Shown here piece by piece: positions 9,450-17,006 of a stretch of 64,000 nt of DNA. Position 1 is the stretch's first letter; every line of letters begins with the position of its first letter. The stretch comes from Planctomycetota bacterium (GTDB lineage Bacteria; Planctomycetota; Phycisphaerae; Sedimentisphaerales; Anaerobacaceae), in NCBI GenBank assembly GCA_022563885.1, contig JADFMM010000003.1, forward strand, positions 1 to 64,000. Reading direction: 5' to 3'. A program made the translations under genes and the position numbers. Below the pieces are notes generated by a model. That model saw nothing but the letters and a program-made list of their open reading frames with translations, did not search any database and was not told where the DNA came from.

Positions 9450-9779
9450 TTAGGCTTCAATCTTGTCGATGGTAACCGCCAAATACCTCTGCCGATGACC
9501 TATGCGACGTTGGCTGTTTTTGCGTCTGCGAAAGTGGGTAGGATAGAGTTTCTTGCCTTTGACGACCGCCTCTTTGGCCGGGCCGCCAAACGACGCCGTC
9601 ACCTTGGCACCTTCGAGATAGGGAGCACCCACCTTGACGTCTTCGCCATCACTGATGAAGAGCACCTTTTTCAGTTCCAAGGTTTCGGCCTCTGGGTCGA
9701 CCTCGGTGAGATCAATGTCCACCCGGTCGCCCTGAGAGACTTTGTATTGCTTGCCGCCGGTTTCAACCACTGCATACAT
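9450..9779 (-). CDS. rplU: 50S ribosomal protein L21
   Basis: The 109-residue protein matches L21 along its length: MYAVVETGGKQYKV at the start, GAPYLEGAKV in the middle and the FRRRKNSQRRIGHRQRY block that contacts 23S rRNA near the C terminus. L27 (rpmA), which usually follows L21, is absent here; the next gene on this strand belongs elsewhere, so the pair has been split. The gene converges with the Na/Pi cotransporter with no intergenic base, so any terminator would have to lie inside the neighbour. The ATG at 9779 is preceded by AGGGG. Confidence 0.97.
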   Translation of the reverse strand: MYAVVETGGKQYKVSQGDRVDIDLTEVDPEAETLELKKVLFISDGEDVKVGAPYLEGAKVTASFGGPAKEAVVKGKKLYPTHFRRRKNSQRRIGHRQRYLAVTIDKIEA

Positions 9780-9971
9780 GGGTATGTGCCCCTATTTGTT
9801 TCTGGCTTTGTTTTTGTCTCGTAAAGAAAATAAGACCGTCTATAGTAGCCCTTGATGCGTGGCCTGTCAAAGAGAATTGTCGATTTATTTCCGCGCGGCG
9901 CCCGCGTCCGGATTCAAGGGGGGGGGACGTGTGTAGCCCGCGCGGCTCCATGAAAAGGAAGGGTAGACGCG

Positions 9972-10823
9972 ATGCAACTTGCCATGGTTCAAGATACCGT
10001 GATGCCCCTGGAAGATCTGCCTGAGGCCTATCTGGATCGAGGCATGTTCTTCGCTGATGGTGTGTACGAGGTCCTAAGGAGCTACGAGGGGAAACTCTTC
10101 GCTCTGGATCCCCACATGCAGCGTTTCGCGCAGAGTCTGGAGGCGATCGATATTCGAGGTATTGACGTGGATGAGGTCCGCCGTCGGGTGATTGATACCT
10201 ATGCCCAATCGGGAATTGCTGAGGCGAAGGTCTACTTCCACGCCACCCGTGGCCGCAGTTCACGGGACATGATCGATACGCCGGGGTTGAAGCCATCCTT
10301 TTTCATGACCATTACGGAACTTGAGGATTACTCACAGGAGAAGGAGCAGGGCATCTCCGTTTGCGGACATCCCGATTGGCGCTGGAAAAAATGTCACATC
10401 AAGTCTTTAAACCTTCTCGCCAATGTCTTGGCGCGACGCGACGCGCAACGGAGAGGGTGCAGCGAGGCGATCCTTTTCAATGAAGAGGAGGGATTGATCA
10501 CGGAAGGATCCGGGTCTTCATTTTTTGCCGTGTTGACCGACGCGCGGGGCGGACTTACCCTGCGCACGTCGCCCTTGATCGCCAATATCCTACCCTCCGT
10601 GACCAGGACCTACGTCTTGAGGGCCGCAAACGATGTCGGACTGTCCGTCGTGGAAGATGCCCTCACCTGTGCCGAAGCGGCCCAGGCCCGAGAGCTATTC
10701 ATCGCCATGACGACCCATGACATTGTGCCGGTGGTCCGGTTTGAGGGCACGCGCATCGGTGATGGCAGGCCGGGGCGTTTGACCCGGCAACTCATGCGTA
10801 AATTTCGTCAATTTGTGGGATGA
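9972..10823 (+). CDS. Class IV aminotransferase, D-alanine aminotransferase type
   Basis: A PLP enzyme of fold type IV with 283 residues. Lys144 in HIKSLNLLANVLA is the Schiff-base lysine, and Glu178 in LITEGSGSSFF is the glutamate that binds the PLP pyridine nitrogen. The KSLNLL context is that of D-amino acid aminotransferase (D-alanine + 2-oxoglutarate to pyruvate + D-glutamate) rather than branched-chain aminotransferase or ADC lyase, so a role in D-Ala/D-Glu supply for peptidoglycan is most likely. The ATG has GGAAGGG nine bases upstream. It is divergent from rplU and convergent with the methyltransferase gene. Branched-chain specificity is not excluded. Confidence 0.82.
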   Translation: MQLAMVQDTVMPLEDLPEAYLDRGMFFADGVYEVLRSYEGKLFALDPHMQRFAQSLEAIDIRGIDVDEVRRRVIDTYAQSGIAEAKVYFHATRGRSSRDMIDTPGLKPSFFMTITELEDYSQEKEQGISVCGHPDWRWKKCHIKSLNLLANVLARRDAQRRGCSEAILFNEEEGLITEGSGSSFFAVLTDARGGLTLRTSPLIANILPSVTRTYVLRAANDVGLSVVEDALTCAEAAQARELFIAMTTHDIVPVVRFEGTRIGDGRPGRLTRQLMRKFRQFVG

Positions 10824-10832
10824 CCGGGGAGC

Positions 10833-11471
10833 TCAGCGCTGTCCGAGCCAAGTCTTTTCAATCAAGCTATCTAATCCCCTCCTCTTGAAACGGGGTTCAT
10901 TCTCGATCAGCTCCTCGGCGCTGGTGAACTGCAGTCGTTCGCCCCACAGGGTGGCGACTTCCGTCCCAGGGACTGAGTAGGGCGGGCCGTGCATCTGTTG
11001 TTGATCATACTCTAGTGTGACTAGCAAGACAGACGCATTGTCGCTGAGCAAACGCCGGCACCGGTCTGTGTAGCGTCGCCTCTGCTCCTGGGGAAGAGAG
11101 ATCAGGGCTGCTCGATCGTAAAGGGCATCAAAGGGGGACGCCTCAAACTCAAAGAAATCGCCGCCAAAGATGCGGAGCGATTTCTCCCGGGCTCGGTAAA
11201 TGACACCTGTCTCCTGCGTACTCGTTTCATAGTCGATGCCCTGTTCTTCAAAAAAGGCCTCGACGGCAAGCGGCGAAAGCTCGATCCCGGTCACATTGCA
11301 ACCCTGCTCTACCAACCACAGTAGGTCCAACGACTTCCCGCAGAGTGGGACGAGTACGCGGCTTTGGGAGGCCAGAGGCGGCCAATACCGGACCAGGCTA
11401 TCATTGACCTTCGATTGGTGAAAGCCGATGCGGTTTTCTTTCCATCTCTTCAACCAGAAACTGGGATTCAT
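10833..11471 (-). CDS. tpm: Thiopurine S-methyltransferase-like SAM methyltransferase
   Basis: The protein has the bacterial TPMT pattern: MNPSFWLKRWKENRIGFHQ at the start, PLCGKSLDLLWL as the SAM-binding glycine motif, GIELSPLAVEAFF, and YDRAALISLPQEQR in the mid region. In bacteria such enzymes methylate thiol, selenium or tellurium compounds, and the natural substrate here is unknown. The reading frame is open 18 codons further upstream, but the ATG at 11471 matches the family start and has GAGGA upstream, so it is preferred. The length (212 residues) is normal for the family. It converges with the aminotransferase, nine bases apart. Confidence 0.88.
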   Translation of the reverse strand: MNPSFWLKRWKENRIGFHQSKVNDSLVRYWPPLASQSRVLVPLCGKSLDLLWLVEQGCNVTGIELSPLAVEAFFEEQGIDYETSTQETGVIYRAREKSLRIFGGDFFEFEASPFDALYDRAALISLPQEQRRRYTDRCRRLLSDNASVLLVTLEYDQQQMHGPPYSVPGTEVATLWGERLQFTSAEELIENEPRFKRRGLDSLIEKTWLGQR

Positions 11472-11564
11472 GTTGGCGGCTGTCCTCGAGCGACCGCTCC
11501 CTTGGGGACAGTCCTGCGGCAGCACGGGCCTCCCTCACTTGGGCCGCTAAAGGTCTCACATCGC

Positions 11565-12413
11565 TCAGAATTGATTGTTCAAATACTCCGGTTTTCCGTC
11601 ATCGCGGTCGTAGGAGGTGGCGTCGATTTCATCGGTATGCACTCTGATCCGCTTGATGCTCTCCGCTCGCTTGGTGTGGCTGTCGATGGTCACGATGATA
11701 CCGTTTAACTGCACGTCTTCGGTCGCGATGTCAAAAGAACAGGGCATCTGCGTCCGAAACGCTCTAAGCACCTTCTCCTTGTTTCGTCCCAACACCGAGT
11801 CATGGGCTCCGGTCATGCCAATATCTGTGATGTAAGCCATCCCCTGGTCGAGGATTCGCTCGTCGGCGGTGACCACATGCGTGTGGGTGCCAAAGCAGCA
11901 GCTTGCACGTCCGTCTAGGTGGTAACCCATGGCAATTTTTTCACTGGTGGCTTCCGCATGGAATTCTACCAGGATGACATCGGCTTGGGTCTTGAGTTTG
12001 GAGAGAAGACGGTCCGCGGCGCTGTAGGGGCAGTTGGCCGGTTTCATGAAGAGTCTGCCGATCAGGACCACGACCGCTAGGGTGACGCCTTTGGTCTCGT
12101 AGAGGGCATAGCCACGGCCGGTGGCGTGATCGGAGAAATTCGCCGGGCAGGCGATGTTGTCTCTCGTCTCAAGAACCTCGATGATTTCCCGCTTGCGGTA
12201 GGCATGGTCGCCCAACGTGACTAGATTGACACCGTAGCGTAGCAGCTTTTCATAGATTTGCGGGGTCAGACCCGATCCGCCGGCAGCGTTCTCGGCATTT
12301 GCGATCACGCAGTCGATGTTGTGCTCGCGAACTATCTTTTGCAGATGGTCCGCCACGATTCGGCGTCCCGGTCTGCCGACCATATCGCCCGTGCATAGGA
12401 CATTTAGTTTCAC
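11565..12413 (-). CDS. ymdB: YmdB-like metallophosphoesterase (2',3'-cyclic nucleotide phosphodiesterase family)
   Basis: The sequence opens with VLCTGDMVGRPGRR and later shows ANAENAAGGSGLT, the metal-ligand GDHAY, and GTHTHVVTADERIL near the end, the di-metal centre motifs of the TIGR00282/YmdB family. Bacillus YmdB is a cyclic-nucleotide phosphodiesterase that affects biofilm and motility decisions and is encoded next to rny, as here. The frame is open to an ATG at 12524 inside rny, but the GTG at 12413, with GGGAAA upstream, fits the family start and is chosen. The length from GTG is 282 residues, slightly longer than usual (about 265), with a charged C-terminal tail. Confidence 0.85.
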   Translation of the reverse strand: MKLNVLCTGDMVGRPGRRIVADHLQKIVREHNIDCVIANAENAAGGSGLTPQIYEKLLRYGVNLVTLGDHAYRKREIIEVLETRDNIACPANFSDHATGRGYALYETKGVTLAVVVLIGRLFMKPANCPYSAADRLLSKLKTQADVILVEFHAEATSEKIAMGYHLDGRASCCFGTHTHVVTADERILDQGMAYITDIGMTGAHDSVLGRNKEKVLRAFRTQMPCSFDIATEDVQLNGIIVTIDSHTKRAESIKRIRVHTDEIDATSYDRDDGKPEYLNNQF

Positions 12414-12507
12414 AGCTTTCCCATCCAAGTTATTTCGTGGTACTTTAATAATCCTGCTATCGCAGCCAGTATTGTACCACGGAAGCCGCTGTTTTCTTAC
12501 CGGTCCC

Positions 12508-14091
12508 CTACTTGGCGTATTCAATACAGCGCAGTTCCCGGAGCAGGGTGATCTGGATTTCGCCCGGATAGGTCATTTCCAGCTCTACCTTCTGGGCGAT
12601 GTCGCGGGCGGTCTTCATGGCAGCGTCATCCCCCAGCTTGTCCGCGTTGACGATGACTCGGATTTCGCGTCCGGCCTGAATGGCATAGGTATTCACGACG
12701 CCGTCGAATCCGTTGCCGATCTCCTCAAGCTGTTCCAGTCTCTTGACGTAGCGCTCCAGCGTTTCCCGTCGGGCGCCGGGTCGGGACGCGCTGATCGCAT
12801 CTGCCGCCGTGACCAAGGGGGTGTAGGGCGTCTCCGCCGGAACGTCGCCATGGTGAGCTGCCGCCGCGTTGAGGACAATGTTGTTTTCTTTGAACTTCTT
12901 AAGAAAATTGGCGCCGATCTTGGGATGGCCACCCTCTTGATCGTGATCCAAGGCCTTGCCAATATCATGCAATAGACCTGCCCGTCGGGCCATAGCCCCA
13001 TCCAGGCCCAATTCATCCGCCATGGCCTGAGTCAGAAAGGCGACTTCAATGCTGTGACGCAGCACGTTTTGCCCATAGCTGGTCCGGTAGGTGAGGGCCC
13101 CAAGCACGCTCAGGATCTTATTGTTCAAGCCCCGGATGTTCGTTTCGACGGCGGCATCCTTGCCGATCTGGAGAATCTTATTGTTCACATCGATCGTCGT
13201 CTGCTTGACAACCTCTTCGATGCGGGAGGGATGGATGCGTCCATCCTGGATCAACCGTTCCATCGACCACCTCGCCACTTCGCGTCGGACGGGATGAAAG
13301 CCGCTGACCACGATGATGCCGGGCGTGTCGTCAACAATGACGTCCACGCCGGTGGCCTTCTCGAAGGCCCGAATGTTGCGACCCTCGCGGCCGATGATTC
13401 GACCCTTCATGTCATCATGAGGGATTTCAACGGTGGATACGGTTGCACTGCAGGTTTGATCGGCGGCGAATCGCTGGATGGCGATGGTGATGATCTCTCG
13501 GCTCTTTTCATCCACCGTCTCCTTGGCCTGGTCCAGCTTCTGTTTAATGATGCAAGCCATCTCATGTTCGCACTCGTCTTCCAAACGCTTCAACAGCAGG
13601 TCCTTGGCGTCCTCGAGGGACATGGCGGTAATCTTGAGAAGTTGGTTTTTCTGTTGCGCGATGACGCCGGTGAGCTTCTGGTCCTGTAGCTCGAGATTGC
13701 GGATTCGCCGCTGGATCTCACTCTCAAGAGTCTCGATCTTTTTTTCTTGTTGGTGGACAAGCTCGGTTTCCCGTTCGAGGATATCCTCGCGCTTAGCCAG
13801 GCGCAACTCCGTTTCTCGCAGTTCACCGCGAATCTGATTGGCCTCCTCGCCAAACTTCTCTTTTTTCGCTATGGCCTCCTCGGCGGCATCAATCCTGGCG
13901 GCCTTGGTGATGTTTTCCGCTTCCTTCTTGGCTCCGACGATCTGTCTTTCCAGGTCTTCTTTGAATGTGTTCGTTCGGGTGCGACCGATGATCTGAGACA
14001 GGACCGCGACCAGGCAGGCCCCGAGCAAGAAACCCATGACCGACGTTATCCCTGGGTTGTCAAAGAATGAAAGTACCACTGCACTCAACAT
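12508..14091 (-). CDS. rny: Ribonuclease Y
   Basis: RNase Y is a membrane-tethered endoribonuclease that starts mRNA decay. Domains in order: an N-terminal membrane segment (VMGFLLGACLVAVLSQIIG), a long coiled coil rich in Glu/Lys/Arg (about residues 40-170), a KH RNA-binding domain (GRIIGREGRNIRAFEKATG), and an HD phosphohydrolase domain with LRHSIEVAFL and LLHDIGKALDHD. The ATG at 14091 is chosen because AAAGGTGAG lies six bases upstream; the frame is open 14 codons further. The length (527 residues) is typical. ymdB follows, the order known in Firmicutes. Confidence 0.97.
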   Translation of the reverse strand: MLSAVVLSFFDNPGITSVMGFLLGACLVAVLSQIIGRTRTNTFKEDLERQIVGAKKEAENITKAARIDAAEEAIAKKEKFGEEANQIRGELRETELRLAKREDILERETELVHQQEKKIETLESEIQRRIRNLELQDQKLTGVIAQQKNQLLKITAMSLEDAKDLLLKRLEDECEHEMACIIKQKLDQAKETVDEKSREIITIAIQRFAADQTCSATVSTVEIPHDDMKGRIIGREGRNIRAFEKATGVDVIVDDTPGIIVVSGFHPVRREVARWSMERLIQDGRIHPSRIEEVVKQTTIDVNNKILQIGKDAAVETNIRGLNNKILSVLGALTYRTSYGQNVLRHSIEVAFLTQAMADELGLDGAMARRAGLLHDIGKALDHDQEGGHPKIGANFLKKFKENNIVLNAAAAHHGDVPAETPYTPLVTAADAISASRPGARRETLERYVKRLEQLEEIGNGFDGVVNTYAIQAGREIRVIVNADKLGDDAAMKTARDIAQKVELEMTYPGEIQITLLRELRCIEYAK

Positions 14092-14768
14092 ATGGCTCAC
14101 CTTTCCCAATGCAGTCGAACGACTGCCTGCCACTGTGGATCAACAGGGAATGATTGAGGAACATCGGCAGTGAGTGCCAAGAGACTTGGCGCAACAAGCA
14201 TTGACTTGCGAAATGACAAGAACCGGCGCGACGCACCTGTCGCCTCTCTGCGAGAGAGGCGGACCACGTAGTCTCAGCCCTGTGGCATGGATTTATTGGG
14301 CTCAGTTGGTTCTTGGTACATGTACAACTACCCAGGTTTTACCCAATGGATATTGTTGAGAAAGTCTCGTTTCGCAATGACCACACGTGAGTCTTCGCCA
14401 AGTCAAGCAGTCTTAATAAGGATTGGAACGGCTCAGCCTTTCCACCTCTGCAGCATGAACTACCCGAATAGAGGAGATACACTACTCAGTTTCGTCATTG
14501 TGCACGCCGGAAGGCCCCGGTCGAACGGCCTCGATGCTGCCGAGTGCACAGTCCACAATCATAATTGTCAAAAATACGGCAAGACTTTACTCTAAGGGAT
14601 GCCGATGGTCCGGTCAAGAAAAAAGAGGGAGAATGTGTTCTGAGCGGCTGTGTTGGCCCGGTTTGATTTCGTTTGACCTGCCAATGGCGATCTGCGATCA
14701 TGCCTGGCCAAAACTTGGCATCTGGAGCCATCATTACGGGGCGATAGAGACCCTATCGAGGAGACGCA
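14092..14768. other. 677-base intergenic region without a supportable gene
   Basis: The divergent spacer between rny and the ECF sigma gene contains several short open frames, none with a convincing start signal or family pattern. A perfect 8-bp hairpin (CGCCTCTC-tgcga-GAGAGGCG) sits at 14241-14261 without a T-run, and a small TGGTACATGTACAA palindromic stretch lies at 14315-14328. Both promoters, and perhaps an untranslated RNA, could be here. I could not fit 6S RNA, tmRNA, RNase P RNA or SRP RNA to it. Confidence 0.5.
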
Positions 14769-15377
14769 GTGCCCAACGACCTAACCGGCCAGCCTTCACG
14801 GGATGAAGATCTGCTGCAAGCCTGGCGGTGCGGCGATGCTTCCGCGCTGGAGCGGCTGCTGCTCAAGTACCAGAATCGCCTCTACAACGTCGTAGCAAGA
14901 ATCTGTTCAAATCCAGACGATGCAGCGGAACTTACTCAGGATACGTTTGTCAAAATAATTGAAAACATAGACAAGTTTCAAGGAAAGAGCAGTTTTTACA
15001 CGTGGTCGTTCAGGATTGCCGTGAATCTGACCCTAAACCACTGCCAAAGAAGGGCCAAAATCAGGTTCCGGTCTTTCGATTCTGAAGCAGGAGAGCTGGG
15101 AGAGAGTACGACCCAACTCCTTAGGGAATTCATGAGCGATGACAAGTCGCCGGACCCCGAGGACGTGGCAGTGAATCGCGAGTTGTGCGAGGTGGTCTCC
15201 GCCTGCCTGCTGAATCTGGATGAAATGCACCGGACGGTCATCACCCTCCGCGATATTGAAGGGATGAGCTACACCGACATTGCCCAGGTGCTTGATATTG
15301 AGATTGGCACGGTAAGAAGTCGCCTGAGTCGTGCCAGGGCCCGTTTGAGACGGCTCTTGGAGGATGTTCTGGAATGA
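14769..15377 (+). CDS. ECF-type RNA polymerase sigma factor
   Basis: The 202-residue protein has region 2 (about residues 28-95: LLLKYQNRLYNVVARI, DAAELTQDTFVKII, FYTWSFRIAVNLTLNH) and region 4 (about 145-195: HRTVITLRDIEGMSYTDIA, then GTVRSRLSRARARLR), with no region 1 or 3, as in RpoE-like extracytoplasmic-function sigma factors. The GTG start has GGAG six bases upstream. Its end overlaps the next gene (ATGA), a membrane protein whose N-terminal domain looks like an anti-sigma domain, so the pair should form a signal-sensing unit. The target promoters cannot be told from the window. Confidence 0.93.
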   Translation: MPNDLTGQPSRDEDLLQAWRCGDASALERLLLKYQNRLYNVVARICSNPDDAAELTQDTFVKIIENIDKFQGKSSFYTWSFRIAVNLTLNHCQRRAKIRFRSFDSEAGELGESTTQLLREFMSDDKSPDPEDVAVNRELCEVVSACLLNLDEMHRTVITLRDIEGMSYTDIAQVLDIEIGTVRSRLSRARARLRRLLEDVLE

Positions 15378-16318
15378 GCGAAGGGCAAGACCGCGAAGAG
15401 CTACTCAGCAACTTCGTCGACGGCGAGCTTTCCGAGCGTCAAGCCGAGGAAGTTGAGCGCCTGGCAGAGCAGGAGGAAGCCATCTGCCAGAGAATCAATC
15501 AACTCAAGAATCTCAAGAGACTTCTCGCAGCGCTGCCCCGATTTGAAGCACCCCCCGACCTCAATGATGCGCTGAAAGCTCAACTGGCGCGCAATGTGAA
15601 CTTTGACCATGAGAAAGCGGCGCCGGTGGATGCACCCAGACGCCGGCATGCCGTCCTGGGGAGAATTGGCGCAGCGGCAGCCATCGTTGTCATTGTCATA
15701 GCCCTGTGGGCTTTGATCCATTCGACCCGCAAACCGTTCAAGGAGGAGCTTCCTCTAGCCGGACCGCTGGAAATATCTCCGATGGTTCCGGCTGGGCAGG
15801 CCGTCAGCGGAGGATTGGTGGCTAGGCTGGAGTTGGATGTTACCTTCTTTTCCACGGTGGACACGATCATGAATAGGGCCATCGAGTACAATGGGCTGTC
15901 ACCCTACACCGACAAGAAGGTTGAGGGAAGGGTGAAAGTATACCACATTCGGTCTTCACGGCAGGCGCTGATCGCCTTCCTGGAAGATTTTAGTCCGGCG
16001 TGGTCCAAGGTCGAGCGGGCTTCGTTGCGCTTGACGACCGAGGATTCTGGCAATCCTCTGGTCCTGGAATCGCTCTCCGCTGATCAGATGCAACAGATCT
16101 TTCAACGGGAAAGTGCCGGCCAGAGTGTGGATTTCGCACGGCGTCTGGTGGACCGGCTGCAAGAGCTCACTCGTGAACATCTGGACCTAGCAGCGGCAAG
16201 GGTCCCCAATCCCATGCTGACCTCGCGGGAATCCGCGGCTCCGCCGCCGATCGACCTCAGTGGGGCGAGTGGCGAACTAACCGAGTTGACGATTGTACTC
16301 AGGCCGAGCAAGGACTGA
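15374..16318 (+). CDS. Membrane anti-sigma factor (putative)
   Basis: The gene overlaps the sigma-factor gene by four bases (ATGA), implying coupled translation. The 314-residue protein begins with LLSNFVDGELSERQAEEVERL, the helical anti-sigma pattern seen in zinc-finger anti-sigma proteins, but the HxxxCxxC zinc ligands are missing. One membrane segment (about 96-116, GAAAAIVVIVIALWALI) separates this cytoplasmic part from a periplasmic domain of about 190 residues with no recognised family. Inference: the periplasmic part senses an envelope signal and the N-terminal part holds the sigma factor. Confidence 0.8.
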   Translation: MSEGQDREELLSNFVDGELSERQAEEVERLAEQEEAICQRINQLKNLKRLLAALPRFEAPPDLNDALKAQLARNVNFDHEKAAPVDAPRRRHAVLGRIGAAAAIVVIVIALWALIHSTRKPFKEELPLAGPLEISPMVPAGQAVSGGLVARLELDVTFFSTVDTIMNRAIEYNGLSPYTDKKVEGRVKVYHIRSSRQALIAFLEDFSPAWSKVERASLRLTTEDSGNPLVLESLSADQMQQIFQRESAGQSVDFARRLVDRLQELTREHLDLAAARVPNPMLTSRESAAPPPIDLSGASGELTELTIVLRPSKD

Positions 16319-16346
16319 GCGCGATACGCGGGCGACCGAGTCGGAT

Positions 16347-16886
16347 ATGCTAGATACTCAGACCAGCTGTCTCGTTGTCATCGACCTCCAGGGAAAACTG
16401 GCCAATCTGATGCAGGAAAGAGAAAGCCTGTTCAAAGCAACCGCCACTCTCGTTCAAAGTGCACAGCAGCTCAATGTACCCATTCTATGGTGTCAACAGT
16501 GCCCCGATGCCCTGGGTCCCACAATCGAACCCTTACGCGCCTTGCTCGCCGGGGAGACGCCAATCAACAAGTCGAGTTTCAGTTGCTGGGCCAATGAACA
16601 CTTCCGCCAGCGTCTCGCTCAGATCAATCGGCAACAGGTAGTGCTGTGTGGGATCGAAACGCACATCTGCGTGTGGCAGACCGCCATGAATCTACTGGGG
16701 CAACAGTTTGAAGTGGAGGTGGTTGCGGACGCCGTCTCCTCCAGGACTGCAGCCAACAAGCGCCTCGGGCTCGACAGGATGCGGCGTGCGGGGATGGGCA
16801 TCACGAGCTTAGAAATGGTCCTCTTTGAGTGGCTAAAGGATGCGGATCATCCCAACTTTGATCAGATTGCCAAACTCATCAAGTAG
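16347..16886 (+). CDS. Isochorismatase-fold cysteine hydrolase
   Basis: The 179-residue protein (from the ATG at 16347) shows the cysteine-hydrolase triad: Asp13 in VVIDLQGKL, Lys75 in INKSSFSCW, and Cys108 in GIETHICVWQTA. The family includes nicotinamidase, isochorismatase, N-carbamoylsarcosine amidohydrolase and the YcaC-like hydrolases, and the compact form here is closest to the YcaC/isochorismatase-like group of unknown substrate. The frame is open to a TTG at 16293 overlapping the anti-sigma gene, but the family start favours 16347. It may be the last gene of the sigma/anti-sigma unit. Confidence 0.85.
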   Translation: MLDTQTSCLVVIDLQGKLANLMQERESLFKATATLVQSAQQLNVPILWCQQCPDALGPTIEPLRALLAGETPINKSSFSCWANEHFRQRLAQINRQQVVLCGIETHICVWQTAMNLLGQQFEVEVVADAVSSRTAANKRLGLDRMRRAGMGITSLEMVLFEWLKDADHPNFDQIAKLIK

Positions 16887-17006
16887 GAGGGCAGTCATCA
16901 GCAGTCAGGCCAATTCGGTGGCGGTCAAGATGGGATTCTCTGGGTGTTTGGAGAATAGGCTGCTGGCCTTTCGTCCCAAGTCTCTATCTGCCATGGGTCA
17001 CTCTTC

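Noticed and set aside
12497-12508. CCGGTCCCCT sequences at 6930, 12497 and 31960 as remnants of element A ends
   Set aside because: Only about ten bases match and the rest of the terminal repeat is absent, so chance is likely.
14092-14768. 6S RNA, tmRNA or SRP RNA in the long spacer
   Set aside because: None of the conserved cores could be fitted; only small hairpins without terminators are seen.
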